The notes below the pieces were generated by a model. That model was not told where the DNA came from, did not search any database, and saw nothing but the letters and a program-made list of their open reading frames with translations. Positions 26,829 to 35,904 of a DNA stretch of 64,000 nucleotides are shown here, one piece after another. Numbering within the stretch: position 1 is the first letter of the stretch; each line of letters starts with the position of its first letter. This DNA comes from Haladaptatus sp. R4. GTDB taxonomy: Archaea; Halobacteriota; Halobacteria; Halobacteriales; Haladaptataceae. The DNA is taken from NCBI RefSeq assembly GCF_001625445.1, contig NZ_LWHG01000028.1:124001-188000 (forward strand). Reading direction: 5' to 3'. The translations under genes were made by a program, and so were the position numbers.

Positions 26829-27695
26829 ATGAGTGAAGGCGAATACAAGATTACAGATACGCGAGGAAAGTTCCTCCAAGCGATGAAAGGCGGCCAAAAG
26901 CTGAAGGACGCCGCTTGGACGAGCGGACGCATTCTGCTCTCCAATCGACGGCTCGTTCTCGCCGGAAACGGGGGGAAACGATCGATTCCGCTTTCGAAAG
27001 TCAGCGGCATGAGCGGCCGGTACGACGTGAACCAGTCGGTCGCCAGTGTGTCCGACTACATCAGCTTGGAGTTCGACGGCGACGTGTTTCTCGTCTCTTC
27101 ACAGCTCGAAATCGACGAGTTCGAGGCGAAACTGTACGGCGCGATGTTGAACCAGTCGATGATCCTCGTCAAGCACCCGGCGGTCAAAGGGGGCGTGGTG
27201 CAGAACACGGACTGGGAGCGTGCACGGGTAAAAATCGAAGTCGGCGAGGTCGGAATCGCGGTGGCCAGCGGCATCTTCGTCCAACTCGAACTCGACGATA
27301 TCGGGCAGGTCGATACCGCAAAGCGAACCGTCGAAGGACAGACCAGAACCGTCCTCGAAGTCGAACATTCGGAGGGAAGCACGAGCGTTCAGACGTACAT
27401 CTCCGGGCAGTCACGTCGCTGTTCGCTCCTCGGATCGCTCTTCCAGAAGGGCGAACAACAGAGCAAATCGGGAGCCGAGCTATCGGAGACCGAAAAAGAA
27501 GTTCTGATGGCGCTGTACACCGGCGTCTCATCGTTCGAGATTCCCGATTTCCTCGGCATGGACGTGGACAAAGTCGAGGAAATCTTCGAGCGACTCATCG
27601 AACTCGAAGTACTGGACGAGGTCAGAAAGCGCCGTGAAGTAAGCTTGAAGACACGCGGGCGGAACATTGCCAGCGAGTCCATCAGCGAGAAATAA
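26829..27695 (+). CDS. cheF1: Archaeal chemotaxis adaptor CheF (DUF439), paralogue 1
   Basis: 288 aa. CheF bridges CheY to the archaellum motor and is unique to archaea. The N-terminal two-thirds is beta-rich, with RGKFLQAMKGGQKLKDAAWTSGRILLSNRRLVLAGNGGKRSIPLSKVSGMSGRYD. The C-terminal 80 residues form a winged helix (SETEKEVLMALYTGVSSFEIPDFLGMDVDKVEEIFERLIELEVLDE). It follows the transducer gene by 27 nt, so probably the same transcript as the HEAT protein or the transducer. Confidence 0.9.
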   Translation: MSEGEYKITDTRGKFLQAMKGGQKLKDAAWTSGRILLSNRRLVLAGNGGKRSIPLSKVSGMSGRYDVNQSVASVSDYISLEFDGDVFLVSSQLEIDEFEAKLYGAMLNQSMILVKHPAVKGGVVQNTDWERARVKIEVGEVGIAVASGIFVQLELDDIGQVDTAKRTVEGQTRTVLEVEHSEGSTSVQTYISGQSRRCSLLGSLFQKGEQQSKSGAELSETEKEVLMALYTGVSSFEIPDFLGMDVDKVEEIFERLIELEVLDEVRKRREVSLKTRGRNIASESISEK

Positions 27696-27725
27696 CGGCC
27701 GTCCGAGCCTGCTGTTTATGCTTTT

Positions 27726-28262
27726 TTATGCCTCGTGTAGCGTGACGTCGAGGTCTCCGTCGGTGACTTCGACGGTCATCATCGTCGCGTCGATGTCCGG
27801 CCCGACACCGGTCGCGGACCCCGGGTTCAACAGGCGAATCCCGTCGTGAACCGTGTCCTCGACCTCGTGGGTGTGGCCACCGATGCCGACCGTGGGTTCG
27901 TCGGCCCGCGCTCGCGTCGTGTCGGCGATAGCGTCCAGCCAATCGTCGCGGTTCATGACGACACCCTCCGAACTGGACACCGCTCGCTCGACGGGGTTGA
28001 TAATGCCGTGGAGCACGACGAACGTCAGGCCATCGACTTCGACGGATGCGACCGGAGGGAGGTCGATGTCGTTCGGGTCGGCGTTGCCGTAGACGGCCGT
28101 CAGATCGGACGTCAGCGACCGTACGTCGGCGAGTGCCTCCTCGGAGCCGAAGTCGCCAGCGTGGATGACGTGGTCCGCTACCTCGATGTGCTCGCGGAAC
28201 GCGTCGGGAATCCGCTCTTTTTGGCCGGGGATGTGCATGTCCGAGAGGATTGCGACTTCCAT
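27726..28262 (-). CDS. MJ0936/YfcE-type metallophosphodiesterase
   Basis: 178 aa. Calcineurin-like phosphoesterase with metal ligands LSDMHIPG (Asp-x-His), HAGDFGSEEAL, YGNADPND, VLHGIIN and GIGGHTHEVE. Members hydrolyse phosphodiesters with Mn2+/Ni2+. The start at 28260-28262 (MEVAILSDMHIPGQKERIP) is chosen because the frame extension to 28343 is unconserved. It sits between the two cheF genes, an unusual location; it is convergent with cheF1 and downstream of cheF2. Confidence 0.85.
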   Translation of the reverse strand: MEVAILSDMHIPGQKERIPDAFREHIEVADHVIHAGDFGSEEALADVRSLTSDLTAVYGNADPNDIDLPPVASVEVDGLTFVVLHGIINPVERAVSSSEGVVMNRDDWLDAIADTTRARADEPTVGIGGHTHEVEDTVHDGIRLLNPGSATGVGPDIDATMMTVEVTDGDLDVTLHEA

Positions 28263-28339
28263 ACGGCCACAGACGAATCGATCTATTACTACTCTGTGGG
28301 ATGGAGGGAGAAATAAGGATCCAGTGTCCGCCACTGCTC

Positions 28340-29209
28340 TCACGTGTTCACTTTCTCGATACGGTCGCTGACGATCATCTTCGCCGGGGGGGTCAGCGAG
28401 AGGCCGTCGTTGGCCGGGTTCACCAGCCCTTTCTTCTCGATTTCGGTGAGCACCATCGATGCGCTTCCGGCGTCGATGCCGAGCGCGCCAGCGAGGTTGC
28501 CGCTGTTCGCGCCGGAGTAGATGGCGACGAGGGCTTCCATCTCCTGTTCGGTAACGTCGATCCGCTCCGCTTGTTGGGAGATCTCGGCGTATTCGAGACG
28601 CAGATATCGTCCGAGCAGGTTGAGTTTGCGGTCGGCGGCGACGACGAATTCCGAGGTGACTGTCTGCCCGTTGTCGGCGTGGCGGATCGCGACGACGGTT
28701 CGTGTGGTTCCGCCCACGTCGCGGTCCTGTTTCTGGAAGTAACTCACGCCCGAGAGGTCGACCGCGAACGGGTCGGGGATTCCGATAAATTCTACCGTTC
28801 CGGACTGGATTCGAAGCTTTCCGGTCTCGAACCGCTGGTCGGTGACGCGCCCACCGACGCGTGCCGGGTGTTTCACCGTGACGGGCGTGCCGCTCAGGAT
28901 GGCCTTGAAAAGGAAGACCTTGAACTTCCCGACGTTGTCGTTTTTGGCTTCGATGACGGCCGTGTGGCGACCATCGTCCGCTTCGTATGCGACGGTGACG
29001 GTATCCTGAAAGAACCCTTCGAGGTCGGACGGGACGTGACCGACAGAGATGTCGAAGATCGAACGTAACGGTATCGTCGTCTTCGATCCGCTCTCGGCCA
29101 ACACGAGTCGTTTCTGGCTGAGGACAATTCGTCCACGAACCGGTTCCAGCGACTCCCGCGTGTCGAGGCTGAATCTTGCGACGAAATCGGCGATAACTGT
29201 TTCAGACAT
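28340..29209 (-). CDS. cheF2: Archaeal chemotaxis adaptor CheF (DUF439), paralogue 2
   Basis: 289 aa, same architecture as CheF1: RGRIVLSQKRLVLAESGSKTTIPLRSIFDISVGHVP at the N-terminus and a C-terminal winged helix (VTEQEMEALVAIYSGANSGNLAGALGIDAGSASMVLTEIEKKGLVNP). Encoded downstream of arlJ (62-nt gap) on the same strand, so it probably belongs to the archaellum operon, while cheF1 is transcribed from the opposite side. Confidence 0.9.
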   Translation of the reverse strand: MSETVIADFVARFSLDTRESLEPVRGRIVLSQKRLVLAESGSKTTIPLRSIFDISVGHVPSDLEGFFQDTVTVAYEADDGRHTAVIEAKNDNVGKFKVFLFKAILSGTPVTVKHPARVGGRVTDQRFETGKLRIQSGTVEFIGIPDPFAVDLSGVSYFQKQDRDVGGTTRTVVAIRHADNGQTVTSEFVVAADRKLNLLGRYLRLEYAEISQQAERIDVTEQEMEALVAIYSGANSGNLAGALGIDAGSASMVLTEIEKKGLVNPANDGLSLTPPAKMIVSDRIEKVNT

Positions 29210-29271
29210 GGCTTTGCTCCACGATTCGCTTTCTCTTTCGTTTTCTGTGTGCTGGACTCATAAGTAATTTC

Positions 29272-31002
29272 TCATACATTTAAGAACGTTTGCACGACGA
29301 CGCGAGTCACCCACGCGATGAGCGCACTCACCCACGTGAGCAACACGAAGTGCATGTACGCGTTCACTTTGTGCCCCCCATCGACGATACGAATCATGAG
29401 CGAGGAGAGCACCGAATTAAGCAGGATGATGATGACGAGCAGGTACTCTATCATCGGAATGTTGTACACTCCGGTGTGAATTATGGTCCCGATATTGAGT
29501 TGCGAGGTGTTCAGGTCGACGGACATCCCGGAGAGGATGGTGACGATTTCGAGACCGATGAAGAAGGCGAACGTCGACGCGGCGGTAATCCCGTAGAGGA
29601 CACCGATGAGCGTCATCGTGGACTGTTGGCGCTGTTCGCGCAACTGCATCACTTCGTTCATGTTGCCGCTGATGAGTTCCCCGAGGTGCTTCGGTTCACC
29701 ACCCATCTGTCTGCCGATGAGATACATCTCGCTGAACTTCTGGATGAGATACGAACGGGCATCGGCGGTGAAATGCCGCCACGCGAGTTCCGACTCGATT
29801 CGCATGCTCAATCGTATGTACAGGTCGTTGATATCGGGCGTAAGTGCGCCGAAATCCTTCTTTCGGAGCGTTTCGAGCACGTTGGTGGTGGTGCTCTGTT
29901 TCGCCGTCTCGCTCGCACCCAACGCGCGGATGAAGTTCGTGAACTCGTCGTCGCGTTCCTTGACCTTGCCCTCCTCACGCCGGACGACCAAGCCGGGCAG
30001 TATGAGCGGCGTCGTCGGCAGCGCCGCGAAGATGGGGAGTGGAATCGAACTGGGATCGACGGACGTGCGTCCGAGGAGGATGAGTAGGCAAATAGCGATG
30101 GAGATGACGGTCAGAACGATTCCGGCGATGACGCTGAGACGAACCTTCCGCTCGGACGCCGTCCGATCCTTCTGTTCCGGATGGTACCAGACGGGGTCGT
30201 ACGGTGCGGTCGTTTGGATCATGAACAGAAATCCCATCTGTACGAACGCGAACATGACGACGACCGCGCTGACCGTCATCGTCGGGTTCGTCCCCGACAG
30301 GATGGGAAGCACCGTCGCGAACACGAGTGCGAAGGTGACGGAGAGGATCATCGAGAGGTAGAGGTCCTTCATCACTTCGAGGTTCTGCAACGCGCCTTCG
30401 TAGATGGTGACGTAGTTCTGAATGACCACGTCCTGTTCGGAGGCCAGGAAATCCTGAATCGTCCCGCCCGCACCGATGGTGTAGGCGAGACGGTCGAAGA
30501 AGTCCGACAGCGGCTTGCTCGGGACTTTTCTTGCCCGGATTCGGAGCGCATCGTCCAAACTCTGGTTCCACGTGTCGACCAATTGGACGATCCGTTGCAT
30601 CTCCAATGCAAGCTCCTTGTACTCCTTTTCCTCCGAGAGGACGCGAAACACCTGCACCCGGTCCATGTTCGCCGTCGAGAGGACGGTCATGTGGGTGATG
30701 AATAGGTGTAGTCTGTCCTCGATCTGTTTTTTCCGTCGGTCCCGCAGTAGCTTCGGGTAGATGACTGCCGTCGTCAACCCGAGGATTCCAAGCAACGGGA
30801 TCGGCAGAGCGACGAGAACCGGCAGGTGAACGGTGAAGACGATGGTGAGGCTGATGACGAAAAACACCGCTGCCGGAACGATGACGAGACCGATGTATCG
30901 GAACATCGGCATCTCCATCTGCTGGTAGGCCTCGATGGTCGAGGAAGCCGCGGAGCTGAGGAGTTGCTTCGCGTCCGTAGGCTGTACTTCTGCCTCCGCC
31001 AT
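29272..31002 (-). CDS. arlJ: Archaellum assembly membrane platform protein ArlJ (FlaJ)
   Basis: 576 aa, T2SF-like integral membrane protein on which the ATPase ArlI acts. Seven or more hydrophobic helices: two near residues 45-95, a group at about 220-300, a third group at the C-terminus. Cytoplasmic segments include DRVQVFRVLSEEKEYKELALEMQRIV and IGRQMGGEPKHLGELISGNMNEVM. The start codon ATG lies at 31000-31002, one base after the arlI TGA, preferred over an in-frame start at 31038 that overlaps arlI. Confidence 0.93.
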   Translation of the reverse strand: MAEAEVQPTDAKQLLSSAASSTIEAYQQMEMPMFRYIGLVIVPAAVFFVISLTIVFTVHLPVLVALPIPLLGILGLTTAVIYPKLLRDRRKKQIEDRLHLFITHMTVLSTANMDRVQVFRVLSEEKEYKELALEMQRIVQLVDTWNQSLDDALRIRARKVPSKPLSDFFDRLAYTIGAGGTIQDFLASEQDVVIQNYVTIYEGALQNLEVMKDLYLSMILSVTFALVFATVLPILSGTNPTMTVSAVVVMFAFVQMGFLFMIQTTAPYDPVWYHPEQKDRTASERKVRLSVIAGIVLTVISIAICLLILLGRTSVDPSSIPLPIFAALPTTPLILPGLVVRREEGKVKERDDEFTNFIRALGASETAKQSTTTNVLETLRKKDFGALTPDINDLYIRLSMRIESELAWRHFTADARSYLIQKFSEMYLIGRQMGGEPKHLGELISGNMNEVMQLREQRQQSTMTLIGVLYGITAASTFAFFIGLEIVTILSGMSVDLNTSQLNIGTIIHTGVYNIPMIEYLLVIIILLNSVLSSLMIRIVDGGHKVNAYMHFVLLTWVSALIAWVTRVVVQTFLNV

Positions 31003-31003
31003 G

Positions 31004-32818
31004 TCAAATCGACCGATGGACGTCGAACGGAAGGCCATCGACGCCGTCGCGATGGAAGGCTTCGATGACTTCGTTCACCTCGTGGTAGCCGAGGACGTTT
31101 TCTTCTATCATTCGTTCCATGATTCGTGCGCGAAAGTCCAGTTCCTCGTAGATGTCTCGCGTGTTCTCGTAGCCCAGCAGCGTCGCGATCTGTTCTTCCA
31201 ACACGTAGGAGTTGTTCATCCCCTGAAAGACGATTTCGTCCTCGACGGGATCCCAGTAGAACGCTTGGCGCGTCACCACGCCGCCCATGTCCTTCGAGTA
31301 CCCCTCGATTTCCTGGACGCTCGTCACGCGACGGAGGACTTTGTCGCCCTGCTTGACCCGATTCTGGAACAGCGCCACGTCGGCGTTGTCCATGAACGTC
31401 TCGGGGACGTTGATCGGGTCGCCGGTAAACCGCTGAATCATCGAAACGATATCGCTCGCGTGGAAGGTGAGCATCACGGGGTGGCCGGTCTGGGCCGCCT
31501 GAAACGCCATCCGACCCTCCGCACCACGAACCTCACCCACGATGATGTAATCGGGGCGGGAACGCAGTGCCGCTGCGACGAGGTCGAACATGTCCACATC
31601 GGCGCTGGCTTCGCTCTTCCCTTCTCGGGTGAGCAGTTGCTGCCACGTGTTGTGTGGCGGCAGCACCTCGGCGGTGTCCTCCGCGGTGTAAATCTTGTTG
31701 TCCCGGGGGATGAACGACAGGATGCAGTTGAGCGTCGTCGTCTTCCCGGACGCCGTCTCTCCCACGACGAACACCGTCTGTTCGTTCTCCAGACAGAGCC
31801 ACAGGTAGGCCGCCAGTTGCGGCGACAGCGTTCCCCAATTCGTAATCTGGGCAACCGACAGTGGCGTACCTTCGTTCTGACGGATTGTGAGGCTCGGTCC
31901 CTTGATGCTCACGTCGTCGCTGTAGATGATGTTGATACGCGACCCGTCCGGAAGCGTCGAGTCCACGATGGGGTCCGAATCGGAAACCGGGTCCCCGATT
32001 CGTTCGCCCATGTTACGAAGCCAATTGTCGAAGTGGCCGTTCGTCCCGAAATCGACAGTCGTCCCGAGCATGCCGTAGGTTCCGTGATCGACGTACGTCT
32101 CGTGGGGACCGATGACGTGAATGTCCTCGTTCGACGGGTCACGCATGATGGGTTCCAGTGGACCGAACCCGACGATATCCCGGTTTAGTCGATAGCGAAT
32201 ATTCTCGTAGGTTTGACCGGAAACCTGGTACTTACCGATCCCGGAGAAATTTCGCAACTCATCGACCACGTTGTTTTCACGGAGCCCCTGAATTCCGGCC
32301 TTCACGTCGTCGTAGGAGATACTGCTGACGCGTCGTGCGAGGTCCTGGGGCGAGACGTTCTGAATCCGCTTTTGAATGTCCCGTGCGGAAACGCCGCTGA
32401 TTCGTGTTCCGATGGTGTCGTTCGCTTCGCCGATTCGAACCGTCTCTTGGAGGAGTTCCTCGATCCTGTCGTCGTACTCCGATTCGCTCTCGGGCGCTGG
32501 TTTCGTGACGCTCTTTTCGAGAATCTTGTTCCGGACGTTCCAGAACAGGTCCTGTTCGGTGTCGCTCAAATCCGGTTCGATGGCGTAGTACTTCGTATCC
32601 CGACCGATATCCCCGTAGATGTGACAGTAGATGGGACCGCCCGCCGGATAGATGACGTTCGGTTTGTCCGCTTCCCATTCGCCCGACGGTTCTTCGATGA
32701 GTTTCGGGAATTCACCCGTGAACTGCTTGAAACGTTTCAAGTAGTCACGGAGGTGCGGACGGCGCATCGCGACCTCACGGAGGTTGTCTTCGATTTGGGT
32801 GGACCCATGCTCGGTCAT
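31004..32818 (-). CDS. arlI: Archaellum ATPase ArlI (FlaI)
   Basis: 604 aa, type II/IV secretion superfamily ATPase powering archaellum assembly and rotation. Walker A VVGETASGKTTTLN, Walker B-region YIIVGEVRGAEGRMAFQAAQTGHPVMLTFHASD, and FGPLEPIMRDPSNEDIHVIGPHE in the N-terminal domain. Longer than non-halophile homologues by an acidic N-terminal region, as in other haloarchaea. Gaps of 3 nt to arlH and 1 nt to arlJ. Confidence 0.95.
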   Translation of the reverse strand: MTEHGSTQIEDNLREVAMRRPHLRDYLKRFKQFTGEFPKLIEEPSGEWEADKPNVIYPAGGPIYCHIYGDIGRDTKYYAIEPDLSDTEQDLFWNVRNKILEKSVTKPAPESESEYDDRIEELLQETVRIGEANDTIGTRISGVSARDIQKRIQNVSPQDLARRVSSISYDDVKAGIQGLRENNVVDELRNFSGIGKYQVSGQTYENIRYRLNRDIVGFGPLEPIMRDPSNEDIHVIGPHETYVDHGTYGMLGTTVDFGTNGHFDNWLRNMGERIGDPVSDSDPIVDSTLPDGSRINIIYSDDVSIKGPSLTIRQNEGTPLSVAQITNWGTLSPQLAAYLWLCLENEQTVFVVGETASGKTTTLNCILSFIPRDNKIYTAEDTAEVLPPHNTWQQLLTREGKSEASADVDMFDLVAAALRSRPDYIIVGEVRGAEGRMAFQAAQTGHPVMLTFHASDIVSMIQRFTGDPINVPETFMDNADVALFQNRVKQGDKVLRRVTSVQEIEGYSKDMGGVVTRQAFYWDPVEDEIVFQGMNNSYVLEEQIATLLGYENTRDIYEELDFRARIMERMIEENVLGYHEVNEVIEAFHRDGVDGLPFDVHRSI

Positions 32819-32821
32819 TTT

Positions 32822-33589
32822 TTATGCGACGCTACGACTCTCGATGACGATACCAGCATCGGCGCGAACCGAGTATCCGATACTATCACCGACCTGTTCT
32901 CCCATCCCGGCGAACCGCTTGACCGAGATGTTTCGACGCACGTCGTTTCCGACTTCGACCATCTGGAGTTCCATGAACACGTCCGCGATGGCCCGGAACG
33001 GTCCGATTGCATCCTCGTCAACCGTCGAAGGGTCGACGGTCAGAACGACGACCTTGCCCTGACTGACGAGGTCACGAAAGAACGAGATGATTTCGAGTGC
33101 GGCCTGTCGTTCCTCGTTCTGTCGGACCAACGCCTCGAACGTCGGATCGTTGCGGAGAATCGCGTCGAATGTGTCGATGATGACCACGTCCGCGTCCCAC
33201 ATGGCCTCCGCTTTCATCAACCGGTTTAGCAACTCCTTTCGCTGTCCGTCGTCCGTGTTCTCGCTCGGTGCTGTTATCTGGCGCGTTCCGGTATCCACGT
33301 CGGCGTGCAGGAACAGCAGTCGCTCGTTCAAGAGATGCTCCTCGATGCCGTAGGATAGCGAGTGCATCTGATCGATGAACCCACGCACCGTCAGTTCCGT
33401 CGAGAGCAACGTCACGCTGTGGTCGGTCTCACAGAGACCGTAACTGAACCGCTGGCTCAGTGCGCTCTTACCTGCGCCGTAGTCCCCTTCCATGAGGACG
33501 ATGGACCCTCGCGGGATGCCACCTCCGAGTTCGTTGTTCAGGCGGTCGTGATCTTGCAAGCCGAGCGAGTAGAGATTGTTCGAACTCAT
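32822..33589 (-). CDS. arlH: Archaellum motor ATP-binding protein ArlH (FlaH)
   Basis: 255 aa, KaiC/RecA-like ATP-binding protein that forms a ring with ArlI. Walker [15 protein letters not shown] at about residues 35-48; Walker [14 protein letters not shown]. Starts with an ATGA overlap with the arlG stop and abuts arlI by 3 nt. Confidence 0.93.
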   Translation of the reverse strand: MSSNNLYSLGLQDHDRLNNELGGGIPRGSIVLMEGDYGAGKSALSQRFSYGLCETDHSVTLLSTELTVRGFIDQMHSLSYGIEEHLLNERLLFLHADVDTGTRQITAPSENTDDGQRKELLNRLMKAEAMWDADVVIIDTFDAILRNDPTFEALVRQNEERQAALEIISFFRDLVSQGKVVVLTVDPSTVDEDAIGPFRAIADVFMELQMVEVGNDVRRNISVKRFAGMGEQVGDSIGYSVRADAGIVIESRSVA

Positions 33590-34044
33590 GATCTAAACTC
33601 CAGCACCTCCGAGTCGCCGTTGACGATGAGCTTCACGCGATGATCGTTTCCGGGCGGCAATTGAGTGCTTGGTGTGATTATAACGCGTGCTACATTTCCG
33701 ACGTCCCAGTAGGTGCCGTCGACGACTTCTACCGAGACATTCGATTGATACTTTCCGTCTAGTAGTACATCAATCTGGTCGCTTGACCCCTTTAAATTCT
33801 CTGACCCAGTGTTCTTTATCAGCAGGGTAATATTTTCGTTGCCGCTTGCGTTATAAACGGCCCCACTGGCAGGGTCACTGATGATCTCGATATCCGTCCT
33901 GACGTTGTGACTGATGTCGATACTCCTGTCACCTAACGCACCGGACAGTCGTTGGATGCCCGTGCTGAACGTCCCGGCGACGCTCGCCGCGATGATGAGA
34001 CTCGCGATGAACAGGATGAGGTGGGACGTGGAGACGCTCGCCAC
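33586..34044 (-). CDS. arlG: Archaellum stator protein ArlG (FlaG)
   Basis: 152 aa. N-terminal transmembrane anchor [24 protein letters not shown], then a beta-sandwich exposed outside, with N-x-S/T sites. ArlG with ArlF forms the stator complex binding the S-layer. Overlaps arlH by 4 nt and abuts arlF exactly. Confidence 0.9.
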   Translation of the reverse strand: MASVSTSHLILFIASLIIAASVAGTFSTGIQRLSGALGDRSIDISHNVRTDIEIISDPASGAVYNASGNENITLLIKNTGSENLKGSSDQIDVLLDGKYQSNVSVEVVDGTYWDVGNVARVIITPSTQLPPGNDHRVKLIVNGDSEVLEFRS

Positions 34045-34476
34045 TCAGACCACCACCGTATCCGCCGGTCCGGGACCGGTCACGACTTTCACACGCTTCG
34101 GACCGGTCGAGACGTTGATCCTGTAATGGAGGGACTCACCGGGGAGCCACAGTTCGGTGCCGTTGTTGCCGTCAACGTCACGTGCGGCGACTGATTTTTC
34201 GGAGATGTATACACCATCGACCAACAAGTCGGTATCACTTACATCGAGCGTGGTCGTTCCGGTGTTGTTCACGGTTACGTTCAGGTATCCTGCGGAATAG
34301 TTCACTGTTGTTATATTTAGTCCGGTGTTTTGCTGTTCGAGGACGTGCTCAGACTGGGACGTTTGGGCGTCGTTGACCCGCTCGAAACCGTTGTAGGCCG
34401 ACGAGTAGAACATTCCAAAGCTGAGGAACATCGCCAGGAAGATGATGGCAGTGGAACCACTAACGCTGAAGCCCAT
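34045..34476 (-). CDS. arlF: Archaellum stator protein ArlF (FlaF)
   Basis: 143 aa. N-terminal membrane anchor STAIIFLAMFLSFGMFYSSAYNGF followed by an extracytoplasmic beta-sandwich that binds S-layer protein in other archaea. The start at 34474-34476 (MGFSVSGSTAI) overlaps the end of arlCE by 17 nt; an upstream in-frame ATG at 34509 lies deeper in arlCE and is less likely. Confidence 0.9.
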   Translation of the reverse strand: MGFSVSGSTAIIFLAMFLSFGMFYSSAYNGFERVNDAQTSQSEHVLEQQNTGLNITTVNYSAGYLNVTVNNTGTTTLDVSDTDLLVDGVYISEKSVAARDVDGNNGTELWLPGESLHYRINVSTGPKRVKVVTGPGPADTVVV

Positions 34477-35701
34477 TGCCCTCTCCCCGTATCCCTGCAC
34501 AGTGGTCAACGACTTTTTGCTCGATTGCGTCTCCGGTGAGTTGGCTCATGAACGAGAGACTCCGAATGTGGTCGTCCACACTGAGGGTGGCCGGTGTCGC
34601 GTCGGCGTCCACGTCCGTCACGTCGGCGATCCCGCGAGCGAACCCGAGTAGTTGCTCCTCGACGGGTTCGCTGATCCAATCGATGTCTTCGTAGTATCCG
34701 ATGGTCCGAACGGCGTCCTCGGAGCCGAACTCCTCGACGAGGAATTCCAACCACTCCATCACGACGAGGTCCACGATGTAGCCCGCGGGGAGGGTGGCGA
34801 GATACGGCTTTTGCATGCCGTTTCGCATCGCCATCGTCGTCTCCGCCGCTTGGGATTCGTCCGTTTGAGCCGGTTCCTCGAATTCGAACTCGCCCGTATC
34901 GAGCGCTTCCGATGTTCCTGGTTCATGATCGGGTTCCGTCTCCGGCACCTCCTCGGGTTCGACGTCGAACTCGATTTCCGACTCCGCTTCGTCGGAATCT
35001 CCCTCTTCGGCCCACTCGGCTTCCCCGGATTCGTACTCGTCTTTGAGTTCTTGGAATGTCGAACCGCCCGCCTGTCCGTCGCTTTCGTCGTCTTCCATCC
35101 CTTCGTCCGCTTCCATCTCGTCCATATCGTCCATCCCGAGGTCGTCCATGTCGTCGTCCTCGATGTCGTCGAACGTATCATCGAAGAAGCTCTCGGCGTC
35201 GGCATCGGCGACATCGTCGTCGAGGTCATCATCGTCGTCCTCTTCCTCTTCGTCGAAGAGGCCAAACCCGTCGTTACCGCCGCCACCGAACGCGTCGCCG
35301 CCGAGGCCGCCGTTGGGGACGTCGTCAACGAACGGATTGACGCCGCGCGTGACCATCTCGTAGATTTCGAGCAGTTTACGGACGTTCTCCTCGACGTCGT
35401 CCACTTTCTCGCTTATCTGCTCGTTTTCACTCCGAACGGTGCTGACCGTCGAGGCGATGTCTCCGACCTCGTTTTCGAGGTCTTGGAGGCGATTTTCGAG
35501 TTCCTGTGTCGAACCGCCACCCATGTCGCCGAACCCGTCACCGCCCCCGTCGCCCCAGTCGTCCATACCGCCGTCCATGCTGTCGTCCAAATCACCGAAG
35601 TCGTCACCACCGAGGTCATCATCGAACAGGTCGTCGCCGTTCGACTCCCCCTCGGCACTCTCGTCATCCTCCATGAAGTCCATGATTCCCATGGCACCCA
35701 T
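34460..35701 (-). CDS. arlCE: Archaellum cytosolic component ArlCE (FlaC-FlaE fusion)
   Basis: About 413 aa from the ATG at 35699-35701 (MGAMGIMDFM; 35692 is an alternative). The N-terminal 60 residues are extremely acidic and Gly-rich, followed by a coiled coil (ELENRLQDLENEVGDIASTVSTVRSENEQISEKVDDVEENVRKLLEIYEMVTRGVNPF) typical of FlaC. A roughly 150-residue Asp/Glu-rich linker leads to a C-terminal FlaE/D domain (KPYLATLPAGYIVDLVVMEWLEFLVEEFGSEDAVRTIGYYEDIDWIS). It links the motor to CheF/CheY. A separate arlD is not in the window. Confidence 0.92.
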   Translation of the reverse strand: MGAMGIMDFMEDDESAEGESNGDDLFDDDLGGDDFGDLDDSMDGGMDDWGDGGGDGFGDMGGGSTQELENRLQDLENEVGDIASTVSTVRSENEQISEKVDDVEENVRKLLEIYEMVTRGVNPFVDDVPNGGLGGDAFGGGGNDGFGLFDEEEEDDDDDLDDDVADADAESFFDDTFDDIEDDDMDDLGMDDMDEMEADEGMEDDESDGQAGGSTFQELKDEYESGEAEWAEEGDSDEAESEIEFDVEPEEVPETEPDHEPGTSEALDTGEFEFEEPAQTDESQAAETTMAMRNGMQKPYLATLPAGYIVDLVVMEWLEFLVEEFGSEDAVRTIGYYEDIDWISEPVEEQLLGFARGIADVTDVDADATPATLSVDDHIRSLSFMSQLTGDAIEQKVVDHCAGIRGEGNGLQR

Positions 35702-35745
35702 GGCTACCGACCCACTCAGGAGCGGAGCGAGGTTGGGAGCAAGAG

Positions 35746-35751
35746 TTATAA
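35746..35751 (-). promoter_or_regulatory. TATA box of the arlCE-F-G-H-I-J operon
   Basis: Minus-strand GACTTATAACTC, 45 nt upstream of the ATG at 35701, predicting a leader of about 20 nt. The remainder of the gap 35702-35904 is AT-rich. Confidence 0.6.
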
Positions 35752-35904
35752 GTCTCATTATGCACACCACCGAACGCCAGCACATTAATCTTCTGCCTGA
35801 GTTATCAAAATTGATACCATGATGGATAGAACACATTTCGGGGATGGAGGGACGAGGTATGGCGCAGAATAATCGTTAAATGCCCTATAAATGAGGTTTA
35901 GAGA

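Noticed and set aside
30935-32188. 417-codon plus-strand frame antisense to arlI
   Set aside because: Shadow of a well-supported ATPase gene.
34652-35788. 378-codon plus-strand frame antisense to arlCE
   Set aside because: Caused by the acidic low-complexity codons of ArlCE; no recognisable protein features.
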